A stretch of 64,000 nucleotides of DNA from assembly GCF_003938655.1 (NCBI RefSeq), contig NZ_RJJT01000001.1, positions 1-64,000 of the forward strand, read 5' to 3'. The DNA is from Rhizobium pisi. GTDB taxonomy: Bacteria > Pseudomonadota > Alphaproteobacteria > Rhizobiales > Rhizobiaceae. Every line of letters starts with the position of its first letter. Position 1 is the first letter of the stretch. Shown one piece after another: positions 36,734-45,126 of this stretch. Under the pieces are notes generated by a model. It saw nothing but the letters and a program-made list of their open reading frames with translations. It was not told where the DNA came from and searched no databases. The position numbers and the translations under genes are program-made.

Positions 36734-37161
36734 CGCGCTTTCTTTTGGACACCAACATCATCAGCAATGTTATCAAACCGCAGCCATCGGAATCGCTTCT
36801 GGCATGGATGTCGACACAACGCGACGAGGACTTGTTCATCGCCTCACTGACCGTTGCGGAGATACGTCGCGGAATTTTGGAACAGCCGCGTGGCAAGAAG
36901 CGAGACGCGCTCGACAAATGGTTTTCCGGGCGTGACGGGCTCCAGGCGCTGTTTGCGGGCCGCATTCTATCGTTCGACGGCAAGGCAGGCCTGATCTGGG
37001 CGCGACTGATGGCGGAAGGGAAGGCGGCCGGCAAGCCGCGCAGCGGACTCGACATGATCATCGCCGCTGTCGCCAGTGCGAACGAATGCGTGGTGGTGAC
37101 AGATAATGAAAGGGACTTTGCCGGACTTCAGATCGTCAATCCGATCCGCGGAGCGGCTTAG
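36730..37161 (+). CDS. PIN-domain toxin (VapC/FitB-like)
   Basis: A 143-residue ribonuclease toxin. The four PIN acidic positions are visible: D7 in FLLDTNIISN, E44 region in TVAEIRRGI, D110 region in SGLDMIIAA, and D128 region in VVTDNERDF. VapC toxins cleave tRNA or rRNA and stop translation when the antitoxin is lost. It starts with GTG inside the antitoxin stop codon. It is intact and of full family length, so the module is probably functional. Confidence 0.88.
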   Translation: MTRFLLDTNIISNVIKPQPSESLLAWMSTQRDEDLFIASLTVAEIRRGILEQPRGKKRDALDKWFSGRDGLQALFAGRILSFDGKAGLIWARLMAEGKAAGKPRSGLDMIIAAVASANECVVVTDNERDFAGLQIVNPIRGAA

Positions 37162-37229
37162 GTGTCGGTAGATCGCGCTGATTGATACGCCCCAGCGTCA
37201 TCTTTTTCGCTACCCGGTTATAGCTCCGT

Positions 37230-37264
37230 CGCGCTCATATTGAGCGCGGACGCTTCTTCGCGTC
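37230..37264. terminator. Paired hairpins between toxin gene and guaA
   Basis: CGCGCTCA-TAT-TGAGCGCG (37230-37248) is a perfect eight-pair stem; GACGC and GCGTC (37249-37253 and 37260-37264) form a second. They lie between convergent genes and may end both transcripts, although no T run follows. Confidence 0.5.
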
Positions 37265-37320
37265 AAACGACATCCGGATCCGGCCTAGGGGCCCGGCAAT
37301 TCTCGTCTACTCTGCGCTCC

Positions 37321-38883
37321 TCATTCCCACTCGATCGTACCAGGCGGCTTCGACGTAACGTCGTAGACCACACGGTTGATCCCGCGAACCTCGTTGATGA
37401 TGCGGGTCGCGGCGCGGCCGAGGAATTCCATGTCGTAGTGGTAGAAGTCCGCCGTCATGCCGTCGACTGAAGTCACGGCGCGCAGTGCGCAGACGAATTC
37501 ATAGGTGCGTCCGTCGCCCATGACGCCGACGGTCTGGACGGGAAGCAGCACGGCGAAAGCCTGCCAGATGGCGTCGTAGAGGCCGGCCTTGCGGATTTCG
37601 TCGAGATAGATCGCATCGGCTTCGCGCAGGATTTCCAGCTTTTCGCGGGTGATGCCGCCGGGGCAGCGGATCGCAAGGCCGGGGCCGGGGAAGGGGTGGC
37701 GGCCGATGAAGCTGTCGGGAAGGCCGAGTTCGCGGCCGAGCGCGCGCACCTCGTCCTTGAAGAGCTCGCGCAGCGGTTCGACGAGCTGCATCTTCATGCG
37801 TTCCGGCAGGCCGCCGACATTGTGATGCGATTTGATGGTGACGGAAGGGCCGCCGGTGAAGGAGACGCTCTCGATCACGTCGGGATAGAGCGTGCCCTGG
37901 CCGAGGAAATCGGCGCCGCCGAGTTTCTTTGCCTCTTCCTCGAAGGTTTCGATGAAGAGACGACCGATGATCTTGCGCTTGGTCTCAGGGTCGCTGACGC
38001 CTTCGAGCTCGCCGATGAAGCGGTCGGACGCATCGACATGCAAGAGATGCAGATTGTAGTGCTCGCGGAACATGGCGACGACGCCGGCCGCCTCGTCCTT
38101 GCGCATCAGCCCGTGGTCGACGAGGATGCAGGTCAGCTGGTCGCCGACGGCCTCGTGGATCAGCAGCGCCGCGACGGAACTGTCGACGCCGCCCGAAAGT
38201 GCGCAGATGACGCGCTTGTCGCCCACCTGCTCGCGGATCTGTTCGACCGCCTTCTGGCGGTAGGCCGACATCGACCAGTCGCCCTTGATGCCGGCGATAT
38301 TGTGGATGAAGTTGCCGATCAGCTTGGCGCCGTCGGGCGTATGCACGACCTCGGGATGGAACTGCACGCCGTAATATTTGCGCTTCTCGTCGGCGATGAA
38401 GGCGAAGGGCGCGTTGGAGGAGGTGGCGATCACCTCGAACCCTTCAGGCAGCGCCGTGACGCGGTCGCCGTGGCTCATCCAGACCTGATGGCGCGAACCG
38501 GAGGACCAGAGGCCCTCGAACAGCTGGCAATCCTTGTCCACATCGAGGAAGGCCCGGCCGAATTCGCGGTGATGGCCGCTCTCGACCTTGCCGCCGAGCT
38601 GCATGCACATCGTCTGCTGGCCGTAACAGATGCCGAAGACCGGCAGGCCGCTGTCGAAGATGATCTGGGGCGCTCGCGGCGACCCCTCGTCCACCGTGGA
38701 AGCCGGGCTGCCGGACAGGATCACGGCCTTCGGCTGCAGGCGCTTGAAGCCTTCTTCGGCCGATTGGAAGGGAACGATCTCGCAATAGACGCCGGCCTCG
38801 CGCACGCGCCGTGCGATGAGCTGGGTCACCTGGCTGCCGAAATCGACGATGAGAACGGAGTCGGGATGTGCTGTCTGGGTCAT
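37321..38883 (-). CDS. guaA: GMP synthase (glutamine-hydrolysing)
   Basis: A 520-residue GuaA that converts XMP to GMP using glutamine and ATP, the last step of GMP synthesis. The class I amidotransferase domain has C86 in [12 protein letters not shown] and the histidine-glutamate pair in [10 protein letters not shown]. The ATP-pyrophosphatase P-loop is [13 protein letters not shown], and the dimerisation domain ends PPGTIEWE. Length and motifs are standard. It is a single-gene unit on the minus strand. Confidence 0.97.
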   Translation of the reverse strand: MTQTAHPDSVLIVDFGSQVTQLIARRVREAGVYCEIVPFQSAEEGFKRLQPKAVILSGSPASTVDEGSPRAPQIIFDSGLPVFGICYGQQTMCMQLGGKVESGHHREFGRAFLDVDKDCQLFEGLWSSGSRHQVWMSHGDRVTALPEGFEVIATSSNAPFAFIADEKRKYYGVQFHPEVVHTPDGAKLIGNFIHNIAGIKGDWSMSAYRQKAVEQIREQVGDKRVICALSGGVDSSVAALLIHEAVGDQLTCILVDHGLMRKDEAAGVVAMFREHYNLHLLHVDASDRFIGELEGVSDPETKRKIIGRLFIETFEEEAKKLGGADFLGQGTLYPDVIESVSFTGGPSVTIKSHHNVGGLPERMKMQLVEPLRELFKDEVRALGRELGLPDSFIGRHPFPGPGLAIRCPGGITREKLEILREADAIYLDEIRKAGLYDAIWQAFAVLLPVQTVGVMGDGRTYEFVCALRAVTSVDGMTADFYHYDMEFLGRAATRIINEVRGINRVVYDVTSKPPGTIEWE

Positions 38884-38997
38884 GGCGAGGCTTTAAAGAA
38901 AAGCGCTTCGCCTTGCAATCCGGGAAATCGGCGGCATCGGCTTTTTATTGTTCCAATTGTCCCCGCACGTCTGGCAAGATGCGCGGGGCTGTCAGGT

Positions 38998-39636
38998 TCA
39001 GAACCAGAAAACCCCGTCTTCCAGCGCCGTGAACAGACTGTCGACACCGTAGGAGAGCTTGCGGTCGACGATGTGCAGATATTCGGTCCAGCCCGAAATA
39101 TGCTGCAGCTCGACCACGCCGTCGGAAATGCCGCGCAGCCCGATCAGCGGCAGCTTGTAGCCCTGGCAGGCGCGCAGCACCGCATAGGTCTCCATGTCGA
39201 CCATATCAGCGTCGATATTGGTGTAGGCGGCGCCGGAGATGACGTTGCCGCCGGTGGAAAGGCTGGCTTCCGGGATGCCGGGAATGCGCAGCGGCAGTTC
39301 AAGCGTCGCAGGCAGGTCGAGGAAAGGTGTCAGGCCTTTTTCGAAGCCGAGCGGCGAGGCATCCATGTCGCGATAGGAAACCGAGGTCACTTGATAGATT
39401 TCGGTCTGTTCCAGTTTGGCGGAGCCGGCCGAGCCGAGGGAAACGACGAGATCCGGCAGGTCGTCTGCTGCATCGAGCCGCGCCAAGGCCTTGGTCAGAG
39501 CGACCGCTGCCTCGACCGGGCCGACGCCCGTCATCAAAGGCTCGATGCGCGAACGCAGGAAGGGCCCGTATTCGGCCTCCGCCGCCATCACGAAAAGGAT
39601 GGATTTCCCCGCGACCGATTTCAGTTCGAACTTCAT
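38998..39636 (-). CDS. MTA/SAH nucleosidase-like phosphorylase-family protein
   Basis: A 212-residue protein of the nucleoside phosphorylase superfamily. It begins with ILFVMAAEAEYGPFLRSRI, contains LVVSLGSAGSAKL and YRDMDASPLGF, and carries ADMVDMETYAVLRAC (about residues 143-157) and RGISDG, the segments that bind the ribose and purine in 5'-methylthioadenosine/S-adenosylhomocysteine nucleosidases. It should recycle such nucleosides. Its ATG overlaps the TGA of the upstream thioesterase gene. Confidence 0.8.
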   Translation of the reverse strand: MKFELKSVAGKSILFVMAAEAEYGPFLRSRIEPLMTGVGPVEAAVALTKALARLDAADDLPDLVVSLGSAGSAKLEQTEIYQVTSVSYRDMDASPLGFEKGLTPFLDLPATLELPLRIPGIPEASLSTGGNVISGAAYTNIDADMVDMETYAVLRACQGYKLPLIGLRGISDGVVELQHISGWTEYLHIVDRKLSYGVDSLFTALEDGVFWF

Positions 39637-40082
39637 CCAGTAATTCCCTCTCTACCACGGATGACCATCATCGTTCCCGTCATGGAGGCGATGAGTTTCG
39701 CCGGCCCGTCGCTGATCGCATAGCCTCGCCCGTCGGCGACGATGATGGTGGAGCCGGGTTTGGTGATTTCCCCGCGGAATAGGAAACGATCGCCACGCCC
39801 CGGCGACATGAGATTGACCTTGAATTCGATCGTCAGGATCGAGGCTTCGGGGTCGATGACACTGTAGGCTGCAAAACCGCAGGCCGAATCGAGCGCGGCG
39901 GAAATGATACCCGCATGCAGGATGCCGTGCTGCTGTGTCAGTTTGACGTCGAAGGGAAGTTCGATCTCGACGACGCCGTGCTCGACGCGCGTCAGTTCCG
40001 CGCCGATCGTCTGCATCGCCGCCTGGCGCGCAAAATTGCGGCGGATTCGCGCGCGGAAATCGCCCCTGTCAGTCTCACTCAT
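39633..40082 (-). CDS. PaaI-family thioesterase
   Basis: A 149-residue hotdog-fold acyl-CoA thioesterase. The signature HGILHAGIISAALDSACGFAA (in two halves near residues 52-72) and the following SILTIEFKVNLMSPGRG strand match PaaI-type enzymes, which hydrolyse aromatic or medium-chain acyl-CoA. The start at 40082 is the first family-like codon. It overlaps the nucleosidase gene by four bases. The pairing has no obvious pathway link. Confidence 0.85.
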   Translation of the reverse strand: MSETDRGDFRARIRRNFARQAAMQTIGAELTRVEHGVVEIELPFDVKLTQQHGILHAGIISAALDSACGFAAYSVIDPEASILTIEFKVNLMSPGRGDRFLFRGEITKPGSTIIVADGRGYAISDGPAKLIASMTGTMMVIRGREGITG

Positions 40083-40282
40083 GGCTGCCCCTCTTGAAGC
40101 GGCGAAAGTGGCATGGCGCGCCGGATTCGACAAGCTGGACATTGCCGAAATCGCCTGCGACGATAGTGGAAAGATCGGGCCGTGCTCGGCCGGCCTGTCG
40201 CGGTCCGTGCAAAGGTGATTGTGGGCTCGCGCCTTGCGCGTATTCTGCTCAACGGGTCTCGACATGATGGAGCACCAGCGGC

Positions 40283-41359
40283 ATGACGACGATATCGCAA
40301 TCGGTCCTGGAATATGAGAACTGGCTCGCCGACCAGCTCGGCGATGATCTCGTCAAGGAGGATCTGCGCAAGAAGCACGAGAAGATGCGAAGCGACGATT
40401 TCGTCTTCCTGCGCGCCACCTATTGGCGTTGGTCCGAGACCATCCTTGATATCTGCCCGGACCTCAGCGGCGCGCCCGAGGTGCTGGCAATCGGCGATAC
40501 GCATCTGGAGAATTTCGGCACCTGGCGCGATGTCGAAGGCCGGCTCGTCTGGGGCGCCAATGATTTCGACGATGCGGCGGTGATGCCCTATGCGCTCGAT
40601 CTCGTTCGCCTGGCGGCAAGCGCCATCCTGGCGCGCGGCGATGATGGTCCCCCGGTCCGAATGATCTGTGAACTGATTCTGGGCGGCTATCGCAGGGGCC
40701 TTGAAAATCCGCTCCCCGTCATCCTCGAGCGCGACTACAAGTGGCTGCGCAAGGCGTTGGTCCTGCCGAATCCCGAGCGCCGCGAATTCTGGGAGAAATA
40801 CGAAACGCTGCCTCCAGGCAAGAAGCCGGCGCCATCAGCCTATATCAAGGCACTGGCCGGCGCATTGCCGCCAGGGTCCGGCTCCTTCGTAGCAAAGCCG
40901 CGCACCGCCGGCACAGGCAGCCTCGGCCGGCCGCGTTTCGTCGCCTATGCCGAATGGCAGGGGGGGCCGGTGCTGCGGGAGGCGAAGGCGCTGGTGCCGT
41001 CCGCCTGGTCGCTTTGCCACAGGCCGCAGGATGTGGCCATCCATGCGGGCAAAATCGCCGCGGGGCGGGCGCGATCGGCCAATCCCCACTACAGCGTCTC
41101 AGGCCGCATCCTCCTTCGCCGGCTCTCTCCGAACAGCCGCAAGATCGAGATCGACAAGCACCCGGAAATCTTGCTTGCGCCGACGATGCTCGAACTGACG
41201 GGCTTCGAAATCGCCAATTGCCATTCCGACGATCCGGAGGCGGTTGCGGCTATCCTGGAGGATCTGCGGGTGCGCGGAAGCGAATGGCTGCATGAGTCGG
41301 CAAGGGCGGCGGCAGCGAGCATCAGTGCCGAGCAGAAGGCCTATTCACGCGCCGGCTGA
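40283..41359 (+). CDS. DUF2252 protein with kinase-like motifs
   Basis: A 358-residue protein of the DUF2252 family. LAIGDTHLENFGTW (about residues 68-81) and WGANDFDDA (about 90-98) resemble the catalytic HGDxxxxN and DFD motifs of aminoglycoside phosphotransferase-type kinases. This suggests phosphotransfer to a small molecule, but no substrate is known. The C-terminal half has KPRTAGTGSLGRPRF. Its 3' end overlaps the DUF1513 gene by 19 bases on the opposite strand. Confidence 0.75.
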   Translation: MTTISQSVLEYENWLADQLGDDLVKEDLRKKHEKMRSDDFVFLRATYWRWSETILDICPDLSGAPEVLAIGDTHLENFGTWRDVEGRLVWGANDFDDAAVMPYALDLVRLAASAILARGDDGPPVRMICELILGGYRRGLENPLPVILERDYKWLRKALVLPNPERREFWEKYETLPPGKKPAPSAYIKALAGALPPGSGSFVAKPRTAGTGSLGRPRFVAYAEWQGGPVLREAKALVPSAWSLCHRPQDVAIHAGKIAAGRARSANPHYSVSGRILLRRLSPNSRKIEIDKHPEILLAPTMLELTGFEIANCHSDDPEAVAAILEDLRVRGSEWLHESARAAAASISAEQKAYSRAG

Positions 41360-42438
41360 GAAATGCGCACGATATGCTGATCCCAGGCGACATCGCTGCG
41401 GGTCGACAGAAAATCGCCGTCATAGGAGGAGACGGCAAAGCCGTCTCTTGCCGGCGCGATGCCCGCAGCATCCGGAACTGTTGTCTCGGCCAGCACCTTG
41501 CCCGTCCTTGCATCGATGGTCACCGAGGCGCCGCCCTTCGGCGAGGTGACGCCGACGAGGCCATCGCGGCGATTGACGGCGATCGCTCCGACGTAATTGG
41601 CAAGTCTGCGCGTCGTCTCCTCCGGCAGGTCGACGAAGGAAAGATCCTCGCCCTTGGCGAAATGCCCAACAAGCGGCGGCAGATCCCTGCGGTGGCCTTC
41701 ATACTGGCAGGCGAACCAGATGCGGCCGTTCCCGTCGAGATCGACATGTCGGGTGGAGAGTTCCGACCATTCGGCGGGCAGCACATGTTTTTCGATCAGC
41801 GCGCCGGTTGCCGCATCGATCAGAACAAGCGACGGCTGCATCGCTCCGAGATTGAGCTTGGTGCGGCCGAAATCCGGATGTGTCTCGATGCCGCCATTGG
41901 CGACGATCAGGAGGCGTCCGTCATCGGACACCGTCATATCGTGCGGACCGATGCCGTATGTCTCGAATTCGCCGATGCGCCTGAAGCGGTCGCTGGCGTC
42001 GTAGAGACCGATCATGCCGCGATTGCCGTCGAAGTCGTTCTCGCTGGCATACAGGATGCGGCCATCGGGCGAGAAGGCGCCGTGACCGTAGAAATGCCGG
42101 TCCTCCCGGGAGCTGATGACGATCGGTTCGCCCTTGTTCCGGGGATCGAAGATCATCGCATAGGTGCCGGGCCTGCGCGCGAAGGCGACCGTCTTGCCGC
42201 TGGCGGCGCTGAAAGCCATGCCGTGCGCCCGCGCGGGAAGGGCGACCTGATCGACGATCTCGCCGCGCTCCGTCACGGTCGCGACGGCAAAGGAGCCGTC
42301 CGCTGCGCGAATGCCCGAAGCATAGACCGCATCGGCCCGTTCGAGCGCCATCAGCGACTTTGGCGCCAAGGCCGCAAGGAAGCCGAGCCCCGCCGCCTTG
42401 ACGAAGCTGCGTCGGTCGATCGCGGCACTTTGCATCAT
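41341..42438 (-). CDS. DUF1513 Tat-exported beta-propeller-like protein
   Basis: A 365-residue protein. A twin-arginine signal DRRSFVKAAGLGFLAAL (residues 8-24) directs folded export to the periplasm. The rest consists of repeated beta blades (HDMTVSDDGRLLIVANGG, HGAFSPDGRILYASEND), a seven-bladed propeller-like layout shown by DUF1513 proteins. Function is unknown, but the family is linked with imelysin and di-haem genes. It is the last gene of the operon; its ribosome-binding site is within the 3' end of the preceding gene. Confidence 0.85.
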   Translation of the reverse strand: MMQSAAIDRRSFVKAAGLGFLAALAPKSLMALERADAVYASGIRAADGSFAVATVTERGEIVDQVALPARAHGMAFSAASGKTVAFARRPGTYAMIFDPRNKGEPIVISSREDRHFYGHGAFSPDGRILYASENDFDGNRGMIGLYDASDRFRRIGEFETYGIGPHDMTVSDDGRLLIVANGGIETHPDFGRTKLNLGAMQPSLVLIDAATGALIEKHVLPAEWSELSTRHVDLDGNGRIWFACQYEGHRRDLPPLVGHFAKGEDLSFVDLPEETTRRLANYVGAIAVNRRDGLVGVTSPKGGASVTIDARTGKVLAETTVPDAAGIAPARDGFAVSSYDGDFLSTRSDVAWDQHIVRISQPARE

Positions 42439-42442
42439 TGTT

Positions 42443-43546
42443 TCAGTCTCCGTCCGAAAAGGAAAAGCCGGCCGAAAGGCCGATGGCTGCGCCATATTCG
42501 TCGCTGATCTTGGTGATCAGGTCGCGGCTCTCGGCAAGAAGCGTATCGAGCTTGGCCTTCTCCGCATCGCTGGTTGCGACGTCGATGTCGGGGTTGAGCT
42601 TCGGCACGCTGTCGAGCAGCGATTTGAATTCCTCGTCGATCAAGGCGGCGACCGCCTGTTTGTCCGCCGGCAAAAGCTCGGCCATGCCGGCCTTCTGCCA
42701 GAGCGTGCGCAGGCCTTCGAGATTGGCGGCCATCGACTTCCAGGTGTTTTTCGAACGCCAGTAGATCGCCATGCGTGGGCGCGGCGGAGTGTCCTTGCCC
42801 TTGTAGAACTGTTCCAGCCGCTGGTCGCGGATATTCTCCGTGCCGTGGACGAGAATGCCGAGCAGCGCGGTGACGGCTTCCTTGTTGTCCATGAAATCGT
42901 TGCTCTGCGAGCCCGGATGTTTCCAGCTCGCCTGTATGCCGTCGGGCTTTTCCCAGGCGGCGACGACTTCGCCGGCCTCACGCTGGATATTGCCGGCGAC
43001 GGCCTGGCCGTAAAGGCAGCGGAAGCCGCCCTTCTGCTTGATCAGATCGTCCGAACCATTGCCGTAAAGCACATATTCCAGCGCGGTCAGGCCCTGCAGC
43101 GCCACGCTCTTGCCGGCGATCGCATCGACCGTCGCATCCTTGGGATCGGCCTTGGCGATCAGCGCCTGTACCTGCTTGAGGCCAACGCCCTTGCGGTCGG
43201 GATAGAACAGGATGTGCTCGAAGAGATTGTCCTGGATGACGGGGCCGGTTTGGACGATCTCGATGATCGACCAGTAGCGGATCGTATCGTCGAAAGCGGA
43301 TTTCGCCTTGTCGAGCGTCTGTTGTGTGCCGCCGTCACAAAGATCCTTCATCGCCGTCGTCAGCCGGGCGGCCGATTGTTGCATGTTGCGATAGCCGGGA
43401 CGGATCACCTCGTCGACAGCGCGCTGCATGACGGCGGGAACGGCATCCTCGTTCAGCCCTGCCGGAGGAGCGGCGGTCTGGGCGGTCGCCGACGTGGCGA
43501 AGCCGATCAGAGTGAGGCAGAGCAAAGGGTGCCAAAGGCGCATCAA
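42443..43546 (-). CDS. Imelysin-family (M75-like) periplasmic protein
   Basis: A 367-residue exported protein with a signal peptide (about residues 1-22) and an imelysin domain of paired helix bundles. At the position of the family GxHxxE metal motif it has GLTALE (residues 152-157), so the histidine is replaced by T154. Two cysteines near 70 and 176 may form a disulfide. It overlaps the DUF1111 stop by ATGA. Imelysins are iron-regulated and probably bind iron or haem; whether this divergent one binds metal is open. Confidence 0.85.
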   Translation of the reverse strand: MMRLWHPLLCLTLIGFATSATAQTAAPPAGLNEDAVPAVMQRAVDEVIRPGYRNMQQSAARLTTAMKDLCDGGTQQTLDKAKSAFDDTIRYWSIIEIVQTGPVIQDNLFEHILFYPDRKGVGLKQVQALIAKADPKDATVDAIAGKSVALQGLTALEYVLYGNGSDDLIKQKGGFRCLYGQAVAGNIQREAGEVVAAWEKPDGIQASWKHPGSQSNDFMDNKEAVTALLGILVHGTENIRDQRLEQFYKGKDTPPRPRMAIYWRSKNTWKSMAANLEGLRTLWQKAGMAELLPADKQAVAALIDEEFKSLLDSVPKLNPDIDVATSDAEKAKLDTLLAESRDLITKISDEYGAAIGLSAGFSFSDGD

Positions 43547-45081
43547 AGTGACTCCAGGAATGTAATCAGGGCCTCCCTGTCCTCTTTGGACAGGGAGGAG
43601 AAAGCGTTGCGGGCCTTTTCAGCTTCGCCGCCATGCCAGAGGATCGCTTCGGTGAGATCACGCGCACGGCCGTCATGCAGGAAAAAGCTGTGTCCGCTGA
43701 CTGTCCGGGTCAGTCCTATACCCCATAGCGGCGGCGTGCGCCATTCACGTCCGCTTGCGAGGCCGACCTGTTGGCCGTCGGCGAGACCGTCGCCCATGTC
43801 GTGCAGAAGGAAGTCGGAATAAGGCCAGATCAGCTGGAAGGACTGCGCCTTGTCCGGCGTATCCCGGCGGGTGACGAATTTCGGCACATGGCAGGAAATG
43901 CAGCCGGTTTCGTAGAAGATCCGCTTGCCCCGCAGCGTTTCGGGGAAGCTCGCCTTGCGCCGCGCCGGAACGGCGAGATTTTCGGAATAGAAGGTCACGA
44001 GGTCAAGGATGGGCCCCGGCGCTTCTTCCACGCCCAGCCGCTTCTGCACGCCGGTCGGCATATCGAGGCATTTTTCTTCCGCCTTGGTGCAGTCGCCCTG
44101 CGCATTCGGCTGATCGGGCGTCGAGATGCCGATATCGTTGGCGAAGGCGTCGGCGCTCTGGTCGCGCACCGTGGCGTTCTGCGCCTTCCAGCCGAAGCGC
44201 CCGAGCGCGATCTTCCCGCTGCGATGGTCGCGCACGATTGCCGCCTTGCCGGAGATGCCGTCGCCGTCGGCATCGTCGGGATCGGCATGGGCAAGGATAT
44301 CGGCTTCCGGAATGGCCTCGATCAGCCCAAGACCGATCATGGCGGAGGCAACGCGGGGTGAAATCGTGGTGGCGGGATCGAGCGGACCGTAGGCGGGGTT
44401 CTCAACCGTATAGCTCGGCCGGCGCAGCGACACCGTCTCGCCGTCGCCGAGCGTCACCGGTTCCTCGCTGTAGCTGATAGCCATCTTTCCTTCGGCGGCA
44501 AGGCCGGGAACGGCGAGGTCCTGCAGCTGGTGTCCGTAGACCGGATCGGGGAAATTGACGACATCCGCCTGTGCTATCGCCTTTTCCTCCTCCGCTGTCT
44601 TGGCCGCGCGCGCCAGCCGCAGCAGCATCGAAGTGGCGCTCGGCCCCCCTTCCGGCGGCTTGCCACGGCCGTCATTGACATGACAGCTCATGCAGGAGCG
44701 GGCGTTGAAGAGCGGCCCTAGGCCGTCAGAGGCCTGCGTCGAAGACGGAGCGGAAACCCAGAGCTTGCGGAAGAGCGCGTTGCCGAGCCTGAATTGCTGC
44801 TCCTCTTCGAAGGGGATATTGGCCGAAATATGCGAAAAGCTGTCCTCGGTGACTGGATTGATCGAGGTCGCCGCACCCGCCTGCATCGCTTCGTATTGTT
44901 CAGCTTTGGAAAAATCCGCCGTCGGCCGCGCCACGTCGGCGACGCGTTTGAGATCGGCCTCGGAAAGATCCGCGCGTTTCGTCGGCAGATCGAAACCGGC
45001 GGCGATTGCTGCCGAAAAACCGGCAAGCATGGCGCAGAGCGCTGCGCTGGCGATCAATCGGCGAACCGGGGTATGCGACAT
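43543..45081 (-). CDS. Di-haem c-type oxidoreductase (DUF1111)
   Basis: A 512-residue periplasmic protein with a signal peptide (about residues 1-28). Two CxxCH haem c sites are at C130-H134 and C394-H398; the second half has the SFFLHDGRARDLTEAILWHGGEAEKAR region typical of the DUF1111 family, relatives of MauG and di-haem peroxidases. It should carry out redox chemistry in the periplasm, possibly on iron or an iron carrier. It is between the two imelysin genes; a strong hairpin lies just upstream of its start. Confidence 0.9.
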   Translation of the reverse strand: MSHTPVRRLIASAALCAMLAGFSAAIAAGFDLPTKRADLSEADLKRVADVARPTADFSKAEQYEAMQAGAATSINPVTEDSFSHISANIPFEEEQQFRLGNALFRKLWVSAPSSTQASDGLGPLFNARSCMSCHVNDGRGKPPEGGPSATSMLLRLARAAKTAEEEKAIAQADVVNFPDPVYGHQLQDLAVPGLAAEGKMAISYSEEPVTLGDGETVSLRRPSYTVENPAYGPLDPATTISPRVASAMIGLGLIEAIPEADILAHADPDDADGDGISGKAAIVRDHRSGKIALGRFGWKAQNATVRDQSADAFANDIGISTPDQPNAQGDCTKAEEKCLDMPTGVQKRLGVEEAPGPILDLVTFYSENLAVPARRKASFPETLRGKRIFYETGCISCHVPKFVTRRDTPDKAQSFQLIWPYSDFLLHDMGDGLADGQQVGLASGREWRTPPLWGIGLTRTVSGHSFFLHDGRARDLTEAILWHGGEAEKARNAFSSLSKEDREALITFLESL

Positions 45082-45091
45082 TTCAGGGGTT

Positions 45092-45117
45092 CGGGCCGCT
45101 CCGGTGGGAGCGGCCCG
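45092..45117. terminator. Intercistronic hairpin in the imelysin operon
   Basis: CGGGCCGCTCC-GGTG-GGAGCGGCCCG is a perfect eleven-pair stem between the first imelysin stop and the DUF1111 start, ending ten bases before that start. It may stabilise the upstream message or reduce expression of the downstream genes. Confidence 0.65.
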
Positions 45118-45126
45118 CCTTTGTGC

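Noticed and set aside
37696..39723. Open frame of 675 codons on the plus strand opposite guaA and the nucleosidase gene
   Set aside because: It lies entirely antisense to clear family members, its composition follows the third-position GC bias of the other strand, and it has no recognisable motif.
42398..43822. Open frame of 474 codons on the plus strand opposite the second imelysin gene
   Set aside because: Antisense shadow of the imelysin and DUF1111 genes in high-GC DNA, with no domain pattern.
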